Shown here one piece after another: positions 48,519 to 57,583 of a stretch of DNA of 64,000 bases; the stretch's first letter is position 1, and each line of letters begins with the position of its first letter. Below the pieces are notes generated by a model that was given only the letters and a program-made list of their open reading frames with translations, made no database searches and was not told where the DNA came from. The translations under genes and the position numbers were made by a program. The stretch comes from Acidiferrimicrobium sp. IK (lineage in GTDB: Bacteria > Actinomycetota > Acidimicrobiia > Acidimicrobiales > Palsa-688), in assembly GCF_025499425.1 (NCBI RefSeq), contig NZ_JAIMCB010000007.1, positions 1 to 64,000 of the forward strand, given 5' to 3'.

Positions 48519-50212
48519 TGCGGGTCATGGCACAGATGGCCATGGTGATGAACCTGGACAAGTGCATCGGCTGCCACACCTGCTCGGTCACCTGCAAGCA
48601 GGCGTGGACCAACCGGTCGGGCGTCGAGTACGTCTGGTTTAACAACGTCGAGACCCGCCCCGGGCAGGGTTACCCCCGCACCTACCAGGACCAGGAGCGC
48701 TGGCAGGGGGGCTGGACCCTGAACCGCCGGGGGCGCCTCACCCTCAAGGCCGGCGGCCGGGTGAAGAAGCTGCTCAACATCTTCTCCAACCCGCTCATGC
48801 CGTCGATCCAGGACTACTACGAGCCGTGGACCTACGACTACGAGCATCTCACCACCGCGCCCGCCGGCCAGGCCACCAGCCCCGTCGCCCGCCCGAAGAG
48901 CCTCCTCACCGGTGCCGACCACAAGATCACCTGGTCGGCGAACTGGGACGACGACCTCGGCGGCGGGCCGGAGCTGACCGTCAACGACCCCCTCCTGGCC
49001 CGGGTGTCGGAGAAGATCCGCCTGGACTACGAGCGGGCGTTCATGTTCTACCTCCCCCGCATCTGCGAGCACTGCCTCAACCCGTCGTGCGCCGCGTCTT
49101 GCCCGTCCGGCGCGATCTACAAGCGGACCGAGGACGGGATCGTGCTGGTCGACCAGGACCGGTGCCGGGGCTGGCGGATGTGCGTCACCGGGTGCCCGTA
49201 CAAGAAGGTGTACTTCAATCACCGGACCGGCAAAGCCGAGAAGTGCACGTTTTGTTACCCCCGCATCGAGGTGGGCATACCGACGGTGTGCTCCGAGACC
49301 TGCGTCGGTCGGCTGCGCTACATCGGGGTGGTCCTCTACGACGCCGACGCGGTGCTCACCGCGGCGGCCACCCCCGACGTCAAAGACCTCTACCAGGCGC
49401 AGCGCGAGGTGCTGCTAGACCCCGACGACCCTGCAGTCCAGGCCGCCGCCGAAGCCGCGGGCATCCCCCGCGACTGGGTCACCGCCGCGCAGCGCTCCCC
49501 GGTGTGGGCGCTGATCAACCGCTTCCAAGTCGCGCTGCCGCTGCACCCGGAATACCGGACCATGCCCATGGTCTGGTACATCCCCCCGCTGTCACCGGTC
49601 GTGGACCAGCTGCGCGAGACCGGCCACGACGGGGAGGACGCCGGCAACCTGTTCGGGGCGATCGAAGCGCTGCGCATCCCGATCGGCTACCTCGCAGAGC
49701 TGTTCACCGCCGGCGACCCGGCGCCGGTGGACGGGGTGCTGCGCCGCTTGGCCGCCATGCGCTCCTACATGCGCGACATCAACCTGGGTCAGCCGCCGCG
49801 CCCGGAGATCGCCGCCGCGGTCGGCATGTCCACCGCCGAGCTGCAGGACATGTTCCGGCTTCTGGCGGTGGCCAAGTACGACGAGCGATACGTCATCCCC
49901 CCGGCGCACCCCGAGCTCGGTGACCTGCGGGAGCGGGCCCACGAACTCGAGGAGCTGGCCTGCTCCCTCGACTACGACGACGGCCCCGGGATGGGCGGCT
50001 CCGGTCCATTCGGGGAGTCGTCGGGTGGCCCGGCGCCGGTCGCGGTCGAGACGTTCCACGCGTTGAAGACCCGCCAGACCTCCGACCGGCTCACCGACGC
50101 GTCGAGCAGCCGCGGGCGGGTCAACCTCCTCAACTGGGACGGCAAGTCGTCCGAGGGTGTCTTCCCGCCCAAGCCCACCGCCAGCAGCACCGACGAAGGG
50201 GACGCCCCGTGA
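48518..50212 (+). CDS. narH: Respiratory nitrate reductase, beta subunit
   Basis: A 564-residue Fe-S protein with four cluster motifs. These are CIGCHTCSVTCKQAW; CEHCLNPSCAASCPSGAIYKR; CRGWRMCVTGCPYKK, where Trp replaces one Cys as in the 3Fe-4S cluster of NarH; and CTFCYPRIEVGIPTVCSETCVGR. The C-terminus is a long linker with SSRGRVNLLNWDGK. It passes electrons from NarI haems to NarG. It overlaps narG at its start and narJ at its end (GTGA), confirming one operon. Confidence 0.95.
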   Translation: MRVMAQMAMVMNLDKCIGCHTCSVTCKQAWTNRSGVEYVWFNNVETRPGQGYPRTYQDQERWQGGWTLNRRGRLTLKAGGRVKKLLNIFSNPLMPSIQDYYEPWTYDYEHLTTAPAGQATSPVARPKSLLTGADHKITWSANWDDDLGGGPELTVNDPLLARVSEKIRLDYERAFMFYLPRICEHCLNPSCAASCPSGAIYKRTEDGIVLVDQDRCRGWRMCVTGCPYKKVYFNHRTGKAEKCTFCYPRIEVGIPTVCSETCVGRLRYIGVVLYDADAVLTAAATPDVKDLYQAQREVLLDPDDPAVQAAAEAAGIPRDWVTAAQRSPVWALINRFQVALPLHPEYRTMPMVWYIPPLSPVVDQLRETGHDGEDAGNLFGAIEALRIPIGYLAELFTAGDPAPVDGVLRRLAAMRSYMRDINLGQPPRPEIAAAVGMSTAELQDMFRLLAVAKYDERYVIPPAHPELGDLRERAHELEELACSLDYDDGPGMGGSGPFGESSGGPAPVAVETFHALKTRQTSDRLTDASSSRGRVNLLNWDGKSSEGVFPPKPTASSTDEGDAP

Positions 50213-50871
50213 GGTTCCGCAACCAGCCGACCGCAGCCCCAGCCCCGGCCCCGGACCCGGCGCTCGATCGGACCCGGGTGCTCGCCGCGGTGTCGCTCCT
50301 CGTCGGCTACCCCGACGAGGAGCTCCTCGCGCAGATCCCGTCCCTGGCCGCCGCCGCCTCCCAGATCGGGGAGCCGGCCGGTCCGCTCCTGTCCCGCTTC
50401 GTCACCCACCTGGCGACGACCCCCCTCGACCGGCTGGGAGCCGACTACGTCGACACCTTCGACCTGCGTCGCCGCTGCTGCTTGTACCTCACCTACTACG
50501 CGCACGGCGACACCAGAAAGCGCGGCGCGGCCCTGGTCCGCTTCACCCACGCCTACCGCCGCGCCGGGTGCGCTCCGCCCGACGGCGAGCTCGCCGACCA
50601 TCTCGGCGTGGTCTGCAACTTCGCGGCGCTCACCGCCGACGGTGTCGAGCTGCTCGACGAGCACCGAGCCGGCGTCGAGCTGCTGCGAGCGGCGCTCGCC
50701 GAACGGGATTCTCCCTATGTCGACGTGGTCGACGCCTTGCGCGCCGTGCTCGGCGAGCCAACCGAGTCGGACCTGACCGCGATGCTGGAGCTGGCCCGCA
50801 GCGGGCCGCCCGGCGAGGAGGTCGGACTCGAACCGTTCGGGCCGCCCGAGCAGATGGGAGGCCGGCGGTGA
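50209..50871 (+). CDS. narJ: Nitrate reductase assembly chaperone
   Basis: A 220-residue TorD/NarJ-type helical chaperone. VSLLVGYPDEELLAQIPSLAAAA near the N-terminus and the family core YVDTFDLRRRCCLYLTYYAHGDTRKRGAALVRF are clear. It guides Mo-cofactor insertion into NarG and membrane docking. The start is GTG 50209, overlapping the narH stop, and the end overlaps the narI start. It is not part of the final enzyme. Confidence 0.93.
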   Translation: MRFRNQPTAAPAPAPDPALDRTRVLAAVSLLVGYPDEELLAQIPSLAAAASQIGEPAGPLLSRFVTHLATTPLDRLGADYVDTFDLRRRCCLYLTYYAHGDTRKRGAALVRFTHAYRRAGCAPPDGELADHLGVVCNFAALTADGVELLDEHRAGVELLRAALAERDSPYVDVVDALRAVLGEPTESDLTAMLELARSGPPGEEVGLEPFGPPEQMGGRR

Positions 50872-51605
50872 GCGCAGGCAACATCCTCCTGTGGGTGATC
50901 GTCCCCTACATCTGCATCGCCACCTTCGTGCTCGGCCACATCTGGCGGTACCGCTACGACAAGTTCGGGTGGACGACCCGCTCCAGCCAGTTGTACGAAC
51001 GCCGGCTGCTGCGCATCGGCAGCCCGCTGTTCCACTTCGGGATCCTGCTGGTCATCCTCGGCCACGTCGTCGGGATCCTCATCCCGGAGTCGACGACCAA
51101 AGCCCTCGGCGTCTCCGAACACGCCTACCACCTGTCGGCGGTCACCCTCGGCACCGTGTCGGGGGTCATGACCGTCGCCGGCATGGCGATCTTGATCTAC
51201 CGGCGGCGGACCACCGGACCGGTGTTCTCCGCCACCACCACCAACGACAAGATCATGTACGTGCTCCTGGCGCTGACCATCGGGCTGGGGCTGGCGACCA
51301 CCGTCCTCGGCAACGCGACCGGCGCCGCCCACGACTACCGCGTCGACGTCGCCCCGTGGTTCCGGTCGGTGCTGTACTTCGACCCCCACACCCATCTGAT
51401 CGTCGCCGCACCGATCGGATTCGAGATCCACGCCATATCAGCGTGGCTGCTGTTCGCCTTCTGGCCGTTCTCGAGGCTGGTGCACGTCTTCTCCGCCCCG
51501 GTCGGGTACCTCACCCGCCCATACATCGTCTACCGCTCCCGCGAGGCGGTGACGCCCCGGCGGGGGTGGGAGGGCTCCCGCCTCCCGGTGGAGCCGCCCG
51601 GGTAA
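50868..51605 (+). CDS. narI: Respiratory nitrate reductase, gamma subunit (cytochrome b)
   Basis: A 245-residue membrane protein with five helices. The NarI core WRYRYDKFGWTTRSSQLYERRLLRIGSPLFHFGILLVILGHVVGIL contains haem-ligand His residues. FDPHTHLIVAAPIGFEIHAISAWLLFAFWPFSRLVHVFS near the C-terminus holds the rest. It oxidises menaquinol and feeds electrons to NarH. GTG 50868 overlaps the narJ stop. It closes the narGHJI operon; a GlnR-type box follows at 51642-51668. Confidence 0.95.
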   Translation: MSAGNILLWVIVPYICIATFVLGHIWRYRYDKFGWTTRSSQLYERRLLRIGSPLFHFGILLVILGHVVGILIPESTTKALGVSEHAYHLSAVTLGTVSGVMTVAGMAILIYRRRTTGPVFSATTTNDKIMYVLLALTIGLGLATTVLGNATGAAHDYRVDVAPWFRSVLYFDPHTHLIVAAPIGFEIHAISAWLLFAFWPFSRLVHVFSAPVGYLTRPYIVYRSREAVTPRRGWEGSRLPVEPPG

Positions 51606-51641
51606 GTCCTCACGCCCCGACCGGGTCGGCGTGCGGATGCG

Positions 51642-51668
51642 GTCACGAGCGGGTCACGGTCGGGAAAC
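51642..51668 (+). promoter_or_regulatory. GlnR-type box before the haemoglobin-nnaR genes
   Basis: Three five-base elements lie at strict 11-base spacing: GTCAC (51642-51646), GTCAC (51653-51657) and GAAAC (51664-51668). The last two give the actinobacterial GlnR consensus gTnAc-N6-GaAAc exactly. The box ends 34 bases upstream of the haemoglobin start, so the unit is probably under nitrogen control. Confidence 0.65.
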
Positions 51669-51702
51669 CGAGAGGAGACGCCCGCCCGGTACAAGTAGGC
51701 CC

Positions 51703-52068
51703 ATGGCGACCTACGACGACATCGGCGGTGCGCCCGCCGTCACCGCAGCAGTCGACATGTTCTATGCCAAGGTGACCGGCGACCCGTCGCTGGCCGGCTA
51801 CTTCGAGGGCGTCGACCTGGCCCGGCTCAAAGGTCATCAGCGGGCGTTCATCGGCGCCGCCCTCGGCGGCGCCGACGGTTACTCCGGCCGGGACATGGGC
51901 GCCGCCCACGCCTCTTTGGCCATCACCGACGCGGACTTCGACGCCGTCGTCGGGCACCTGGCCGACACCCTCGCGGCGCTCGCGGTGCCCGGCGACACCA
52001 TCGAGCGGATCGGCGCGGCCCTCGCCCCGCTGCGCGCCGATATCGTCACCCGACCGGCCGTCGCCTGA
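51703..52068 (+). CDS. glbN: Truncated haemoglobin, group I
   Basis: A 121-residue 2-on-2 globin. MATYDDIGGAPAVTAAVDMFYAKVTGDPSLAGYFEGVDLARLKGHQRAFIGAALGG gives the N-terminal and helix E/F pattern, with the proximal His later in MGAAHASLAITDADFD. Group I globins dioxygenate nitric oxide to nitrate. ATG 51703 follows a GAGGAGA ribosome-binding site. It lies between narI and nnaR behind a GlnR-type box. It probably removes nitric oxide made during nitrate and nitrite reduction. Confidence 0.92.
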   Translation: MATYDDIGGAPAVTAAVDMFYAKVTGDPSLAGYFEGVDLARLKGHQRAFIGAALGGADGYSGRDMGAAHASLAITDADFDAVVGHLADTLAALAVPGDTIERIGAALAPLRADIVTRPAVA

Positions 52069-52166
52069 CTCCCGGCCCCGCCCAGCGGCCGGCACCCCGC
52101 CGCGCCGCCGACACGAGTTCGCGCGCTGTTCATCGCCAGCCGGGACCGGGCGGATACGGTCGGACG

Positions 52167-53285
52167 GTGGAGCCTTCCCTCCCCCTCGAGGGGTTCACCG
52201 TCGCGGTCACCGCCGACCGGCGCAGCGAGGAGCAGAAGCTGATGCTGACGCGCCTCGGCATCGACGTGTTCCACGCGCCGACCATCAAGACCATCCCCGT
52301 CGGTGACGACGACCGGCTCCGGGCGCTGACCGAGGAGGTGATCGCTCGGCCCCCCGACTTCCTCGTGGCCAACACCGGGCTCGGTATCCGCAGCTGGTTC
52401 GGGCTGGCGTCGAGCTGGGGTCTGGACCAGGCCCTGCGCAACGCCCTGTCCAGCGCGCGCATCGCGGCGCGCGGCCCCAAGGCGGCCGGCGCGATCGGCA
52501 TCGCCGGACTCGACCTTTGGTGGCGGGCCAAGTCCGAGAGGCTGGCCACCGTCGGGGACCGCCTGGCCGAAGAGGGCGTGGCCGGCAAGCGCGTCGCTTT
52601 GCAGCTCCACGGCGACGGACGCCAGGAGCTCACCGCCCAGCTGCAGGAGCAGGGCGCCGAGGTGATCGAGATCCCGGTCTACCGGTGGGTCGTCCCCGAA
52701 GACGACGGGCCGGTCCAGCGGCTGATCACCCTCTGCTCGGAGGGCGCCATCGACGCGGTCACCTTCACCGCCGCGCCGGCGGTGCGCAACTTGATCGAAA
52801 TGGCCGAGCTCACCGGCCGGGCCCGTCAGCTGCTGCGGGCGCTCAACGGGGGGATCCTCGTGGCCTGCGTCGGCCCGGTGTGCTCCGCCGCCGCGCTCGA
52901 CGAAGGCATCACCGACCCGGTGACCCCCGAGCACTGGCGGCTCGGGTCGTTGGTCCGCCTCGTGTCGGAGGAGCTGGCGGCCAGACGCCGACAGCTGGGG
53001 GCCGTCGACGGGCAGCTGGTGCTGCAGGGCAGCGTGCTTCGCGGCGCGGCCATCGAGGCGGTCCGACTGTCGTCTCGGGAGCGGGTGATCCTCGCCTGCC
53101 TGGCCGAGCGGCCGGGGGCCGCGGTCGGACGCCACGTGCTGATGCGCCGGGCGTGGGACGAGCGCGACGTCGACCCTCACGCTCTCGAGGCGGTCATCGG
53201 CCGGCTGCGAGCCAAGCTCGGGGAGCACTCCGGCCTGATCGAGACCGTCCACCGGCGCGGCTACCGGCTCAGCACCGCCGGCTGA
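52167..53285 (+). CDS. nnaR: NnaR-type regulator: HemD-like domain fused to a winged helix
   Basis: A 372-residue protein. Residues 1-265 are a uroporphyrinogen-III synthase-like fold (GFTVAVTADRRSEEQKLMLTRLGIDVFHAPTIKTIPV, later DAVTFTAAPAVRNLIEMA). Residues 280-372 are an OmpR/PhoB-type winged helix (ERVILACLAERPGAAVGRHVLMRRAWDERDVDPHALEAVIGRLRAKLGEHSGLIETVHRRGYRL). This fusion matches NnaR, which co-activates nitrate/nitrite assimilation genes with GlnR in actinobacteria. GTG 52167 is the start. It lies directly upstream of the narK-nirB operon. Confidence 0.9.
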   Translation: MEPSLPLEGFTVAVTADRRSEEQKLMLTRLGIDVFHAPTIKTIPVGDDDRLRALTEEVIARPPDFLVANTGLGIRSWFGLASSWGLDQALRNALSSARIAARGPKAAGAIGIAGLDLWWRAKSERLATVGDRLAEEGVAGKRVALQLHGDGRQELTAQLQEQGAEVIEIPVYRWVVPEDDGPVQRLITLCSEGAIDAVTFTAAPAVRNLIEMAELTGRARQLLRALNGGILVACVGPVCSAAALDEGITDPVTPEHWRLGSLVRLVSEELAARRRQLGAVDGQLVLQGSVLRGAAIEAVRLSSRERVILACLAERPGAAVGRHVLMRRAWDERDVDPHALEAVIGRLRAKLGEHSGLIETVHRRGYRLSTAG

Positions 53286-53289
53286 ACGT

Positions 53290-53305
53290 GTTTCCGCCCG
53301 GTTTC
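53290..53305 (-). promoter_or_regulatory. Weak GlnR-like site before narK-nirB
   Basis: GTTTC-N6-GTTTC on the plus strand is GAAAC-N6-GAAAC on the minus strand, which keeps the 11-base phasing of GlnR boxes but lacks the gTnAc element. It overlaps the region just after the nnaR stop, about 100 bases before narK. The position fits; the sequence match is partial. Confidence 0.4.
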
Positions 53306-53405
53306 CTGGGCCGCATCACCGCGGCCGGGACGGGCGAGGCGCCAGCAACGTGGGGTTCCCCGTCGCGTCACGGCAGCGACCCAACAGTCGAGTTGGCTCT
53401 CCGGC

Positions 53406-54935
53406 ATGGACACGCTGCGCACCATCCCCGAGGATGCTCCCGCCCCCCGGACTGCCCGGCGCAAGGGCCGCTGGATCGATGACTGGGAGCCCGAAGACCC
53501 GGCCTTTTGGGCCCGCAGCGGGCGCTTCGTGGCCCGCCGCAACCTGCTGCTGTCGATGTTCGCCGAGCATCTCGGGTTCTCGATCTGGGTGGTGTGGACA
53601 ATCGTCGTGCTCAACTTGGCCAACATCGGCATCAAGTTGTCGGTGTCGGAGCAGTTCCTCCTGACGCTGCTGCCCAACCTGGTCGGGTCGCTGCTGCGGA
53701 TCCCCTACACGTTCGCGGTGCCCCGCTTCGGGGGCCGGGCGTGGACCGCGTTCTCCGCCAGTCTGCTCCTGGTCCCCGCCCTGGCGCTGGCGGTGGTGGT
53801 GCCCAGCCGCTGGTTGGCCCACCAGGCGCACGGCACCCAGCTGTGGGTGCTGGCGCTTTGCGCGGCGACCGCGGGCGTCGGCGGGGGCAACTTCGCGTCG
53901 TCGATGGCCAACATCTCCTACTTCTATCCGGAGCGGCGGAAAGGGTGGGCGCTCGGGCTCAACGCGGCCGGCGGCAACATCGGCACCGCGGTCGGGCAGC
54001 TCGTCGTGCCGCTGGTGCTGATCGTCGGCGTCCCCGAGGCGCTGGCCAAGCTCCCCAACCACCACGTGCACATGGCCTACGCCGGAGCGGTCTGGATTCC
54101 GTTCATCGTCGCCGCGGCCCTCCTCGCCTGGTGGCGGATGGACAGCCTCAGCCAGGCCAGCTTCGACGGCGGCGCCTACCGGGCGGCGCTGCGCACCACC
54201 CACACCTGGCTGCTGTCGTTCATCTACATCGGCACGTTCGGCTCGTTCATCGGGTTCTCCTTCGCCATGCCGCTGGTCATCAAGTACAGCTTCCCGACGT
54301 TTCTCGCCGACCACACCTTCATCGCCACCTACCTGGCCGGCCTCGGCTTCACCGGCGCCCTGCTCGGATCCCTGAGCCGCCCGCTCGGAGGGTGGATCGC
54401 CGACCGGGTCGGGGGTGCGGCGGTCACCCTGGCGTCGTTTGTCGGGATGGCCGGATGCGTGGCGGTGGCCATCGCCGGCGTCGCCAACCGCAGCTTCCCC
54501 ATCTTCTTCGTGGCGTTCCAAGGGCTGTTCGTGCTGAGCGGCATCGGCAACGGTTCGACCTACAAGATGATCCCGTCGGTGTTCGCCGGCATGGCCGCCA
54601 AGGCCGGCGGCACCCCCGCCGCCCGCCTCGAGCACAAACGCCGGGCCGCGGCGGTGATCGGCATAGCCGGCGCCGCCGGCGCCCTCGGCGGCGTCGCGGT
54701 GCAGGTCGTCATACGCCAGTCCAGCCTCCACGTGTCGTCGCTGATCACCGCGGCCAAGACCCCGGCGGCCAAGGCCGCGGTGGCCGCCGCCCACTCCACC
54801 TGGTCGGTCCCGGCGCTGTGGTTGTTCCTCGGGTCCTACGTGGTGTTCGCGTCGGTGACCTACGCCGCCTACCTCCGCCGCCAGGACCCCGCCGGCGCCG
54901 AGGCAGCGGTACCCGCCGCGGCGGTGGGCGCATGA
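53406..54935 (+). CDS. narK: NarK-family nitrate/nitrite transporter (second copy)
   Basis: A 509-residue MFS transporter. The N-terminal IDDWEPEDPAFWARSGRFVARRNLLLSMFAEHLGFSIWVVWTIVVLNL is the NarK2/NasA-like start. ATAGVGGGNFASSMANISYFYPERRKGWALGLNAAGGNIGTAVGQL contains the first nitrate signature. It differs clearly from the shorter copy at 43499-44728. The two copies probably split respiratory and assimilatory supply, or nitrate import and nitrite exchange. It overlaps nirB by four bases (ATGA). Confidence 0.91.
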   Translation: MDTLRTIPEDAPAPRTARRKGRWIDDWEPEDPAFWARSGRFVARRNLLLSMFAEHLGFSIWVVWTIVVLNLANIGIKLSVSEQFLLTLLPNLVGSLLRIPYTFAVPRFGGRAWTAFSASLLLVPALALAVVVPSRWLAHQAHGTQLWVLALCAATAGVGGGNFASSMANISYFYPERRKGWALGLNAAGGNIGTAVGQLVVPLVLIVGVPEALAKLPNHHVHMAYAGAVWIPFIVAAALLAWWRMDSLSQASFDGGAYRAALRTTHTWLLSFIYIGTFGSFIGFSFAMPLVIKYSFPTFLADHTFIATYLAGLGFTGALLGSLSRPLGGWIADRVGGAAVTLASFVGMAGCVAVAIAGVANRSFPIFFVAFQGLFVLSGIGNGSTYKMIPSVFAGMAAKAGGTPAARLEHKRRAAAVIGIAGAAGALGGVAVQVVIRQSSLHVSSLITAAKTPAAKAAVAAAHSTWSVPALWLFLGSYVVFASVTYAAYLRRQDPAGAEAAVPAAAVGA

Positions 54936-57583
54936 GCGGGCCCGGCACGCCGGCTGAGCGCCCGGTGATCCTGGTCGTCGGGCACGGCATGGTCGGCAAC
55001 AAGCTGGTCGAGGTCCTGGTCCGTCGGGGAGCCACCCGCAGCCGGGACATCGTCGTGGTGGGGGAGGAGCGCGAGGGCGGCTACGACCGGGTGCACCTCT
55101 CCGCCCTCTTCGACGGCGGGACCCCCGACGACTTGAGCATGATCGACCCCGACGTGGCGGCCGACCCGGCGGTGCGCATCGTGACCGGCGAGCGGGTCAC
55201 CCATCTCGACCTGGCCGGCCAGGTCGCGCTGACCGACGCCGGGCGGACCATCCGCTACGAGCACGCCGTGCTCGCGACCGGCTCCTACCCGTTCGTGCCT
55301 CCGGTCCCCGGGAGGGCCACGCCCGGCTGCTTCGTCTACCGGACCATCGACGACGTCGACGCGATCAAGAGCTGGGCGCACGGGCGGGCGCACGGCGTCG
55401 TCGTCGGAGGCGGGCTTCTCGGCCTCGAGGCCGCCGGCGCGCTGCGCTCCTGCGGCCTGGCCACCGAGGTCGTCGAGTTCGCGCCCCGCCTGATGCCGGC
55501 CCAGGTCGACCCCGTCGGCGGGGAGCTGCTCGGTCAGCGCATCCGCGGCCTCGGGTTGGCTGTGCACACCTCGACGACGGTACGGCGCGTCGTCGCCGGC
55601 GCCGACGGGTCGGTCGCCGCGGTGGAGCTGTCCCCCGCAGGCGCCGATCCCGGGGACCCCGCCGACGCGCTGGCCACCGAGATGGTGGTCTTCGCGGCCG
55701 GGATCCGCCCCCGCGACGACCTGGCCCGAGCGTGCGGCCTGGAGGTCGGGGAGCGGGGAGGGGTCGTGGTCGACGCACAGTGCCGCTCCAGCGATCCTCA
55801 CGTCTTCGCGATCGGCGAGTGCGCCCTCGCCGGTGGTCGGGTCCACGGTCTGGTCGCCCCCGGCTACCAGATGGCCAGGGTCGTCGCCGACACCATCTGC
55901 GGGGTCCGCGCCGCGTTCGAGGCGACCGACACGCCGACCAAGCTGAAGCTGCTGGGCGTCGACGTAGCCAGCTTCGGCGACGCGCACGGCGCCGGTCCCG
56001 GCACCTCGACTGTCACCCTCACCGACGCGGCCCGGATGGTCCACAAGCGCCTGGTGGTCGACGCGGCCGGAGCGGTCGTCGGCGGGGTGCTGGTCGGGGA
56101 CGCCTCCGCGTTCGACACCCTCGCCGCCATCGCGGCCGGCGACGCCGACAGTCCCGACGACCCCGCCAGCCTGCTCGCGCCGGCCGGGCCAGCCGACGCG
56201 GACCCCGCGGGCAGGGGGATCGCCGCGCTCAAAGACACCGCCACCATCTGCTCGTGCGAGAACGTGGCCAAAGGCGCCATCCGGGCGGCCGCCGCCGAGT
56301 CGATCGCCGAGCGGGGCAGTGCCGACGTGGCCGGGATCAAAAAGGCGACCGGCGCCGGTACCGGCTGCGGGGGCTGCGCACCGCAGCTGAGCGAGCTGGT
56401 CCGCTTGGCGCTCAACGACAACGGCATCGAGATGACCCGCTCGCTTTGCGAGCACTTCGCCTACTCCCGCCAAGACATCGTCGACCTGGTCCGGGTCGGG
56501 GGCATCCGCTCGTTCTCCGAGCTGCTCTCCAAGCACGGCACCGGAGCCGGGTGCGAGATCTGCAAGCCGACGGTGGCGTCGATCCTGGCGTCGTTGCAGG
56601 GCGCCTACATCCTCGACGGCGAGCTCGGCGCGCTGCAAGACAGCAACGACCATTTCCTCGCCAACCTCCAAAAAGACGGCACCTACTCGGTGGTGCCACG
56701 GGTCCCCGGAGGGGAGATCACCCCCGACAAGCTGATCGTCCTCGGCCAGGTGGCGCAGGAGTTCGGTCTCTACGTGAAGCTCACCGGCGGCCAACGCGTC
56801 GATCTCCTCGGCGCCCGCATCGACCAGCTGCCAGACATCTGGGCGCGGCTGGTCGACGCCGGCTTCGAGTCCGGTCACGCCTACGGCAAGGCGGTCCGCA
56901 CCGTGAAGTCCTGCGTCGGCACGTCGTGGTGCCGCTACGGGGTCGGTGATTCGACTCGGCTGGCCGTCGACCTCGAGCTGCGGTACCGGGGTCTGCGCAG
57001 CCCGCACAAGATCAAGATGGCGGTGTCGGGCTGCGCGCGCGAGTGCGCCGAAGCCCAGAGCAAAGACGTGGGTGTCATCGCCACCGAGCGAGGGTGGAAC
57101 CTCTACGTCTGCGGCAACGGCGGCACCCGCCCCCGCCACGCCGACCTACTGGCCGAGGACCTCGACACCGAGACCCTGGTGCGCACCATCGACCGCTTCG
57201 TGATGTTCTACGTGCGCAGCGCCGACCGCCTGCAGCGCACCGCCTCCTGGCTCGACGCCATGGACGGCGGCATCGACCACCTGCGGCGGGTCGTGGTCGA
57301 CGACGCCCTCGGCCTCGGCGCCGAGCTGGAAGCGGACATGGCCCGCCACGTGGCGGGCTACCGCGACGAGTGGGCCGAGACCCTCGCCGACCCGTCCCGG
57401 CTGCGCAAGTTCCGGACCTTCGTCAACACCGACCGGCCCGACCCGAACATCGTGATGGTCTCCGAGCGCGGCCAGCCCCGCCCGGCGCAGCCACGGGAGA
57501 AGGCCCCGCACCGTGAGCCGGCCCAGCACCGGGAGCCGACCGAGCGCTGGCAGAAGGTCGAGTTGGCGGGGAGCCGGCGGTGA
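54932..57583 (+). CDS. nirB: NADH-dependent nitrite reductase, large subunit
   Basis: An 883-residue NirB. The N-terminal FAD/NAD domains carry VVGHGMVGNKLVEVL and VVGGGLLGLEAAGAL. The BFD-like 2Fe-2S domain has CSCENVAKGAI and GTGCGGCAPQL, and a further Cys pair is in GTGAGCEICKP. The sirohaem/4Fe-4S domain carries SCVGTSWCRYG and SGCARECAEAQSKD. It reduces nitrite to ammonium with NADH in the cytoplasm. ATG 54932 is chosen over the much longer open frame, whose upstream part is antisense-like sequence over narK. It overlaps narK and the NirD-nitrate reductase fusion gene. Confidence 0.95.
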   Translation: MSGPGTPAERPVILVVGHGMVGNKLVEVLVRRGATRSRDIVVVGEEREGGYDRVHLSALFDGGTPDDLSMIDPDVAADPAVRIVTGERVTHLDLAGQVALTDAGRTIRYEHAVLATGSYPFVPPVPGRATPGCFVYRTIDDVDAIKSWAHGRAHGVVVGGGLLGLEAAGALRSCGLATEVVEFAPRLMPAQVDPVGGELLGQRIRGLGLAVHTSTTVRRVVAGADGSVAAVELSPAGADPGDPADALATEMVVFAAGIRPRDDLARACGLEVGERGGVVVDAQCRSSDPHVFAIGECALAGGRVHGLVAPGYQMARVVADTICGVRAAFEATDTPTKLKLLGVDVASFGDAHGAGPGTSTVTLTDAARMVHKRLVVDAAGAVVGGVLVGDASAFDTLAAIAAGDADSPDDPASLLAPAGPADADPAGRGIAALKDTATICSCENVAKGAIRAAAAESIAERGSADVAGIKKATGAGTGCGGCAPQLSELVRLALNDNGIEMTRSLCEHFAYSRQDIVDLVRVGGIRSFSELLSKHGTGAGCEICKPTVASILASLQGAYILDGELGALQDSNDHFLANLQKDGTYSVVPRVPGGEITPDKLIVLGQVAQEFGLYVKLTGGQRVDLLGARIDQLPDIWARLVDAGFESGHAYGKAVRTVKSCVGTSWCRYGVGDSTRLAVDLELRYRGLRSPHKIKMAVSGCARECAEAQSKDVGVIATERGWNLYVCGNGGTRPRHADLLAEDLDTETLVRTIDRFVMFYVRSADRLQRTASWLDAMDGGIDHLRRVVVDDALGLGAELEADMARHVAGYRDEWAETLADPSRLRKFRTFVNTDRPDPNIVMVSERGQPRPAQPREKAPHREPAQHREPTERWQKVELAGSRR

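Noticed and set aside
53507..54931. Long N-terminal extension of nirB in the same frame
   Set aside because: This part overlaps narK and translates to Arg-rich noise. NirB homology begins at the ATG at 54932, which overlaps the narK stop.
54869..57139. 756-codon open frame antisense to nirB
   Set aside because: Low-complexity product with no family features, opposite a gene with all NirB motifs.
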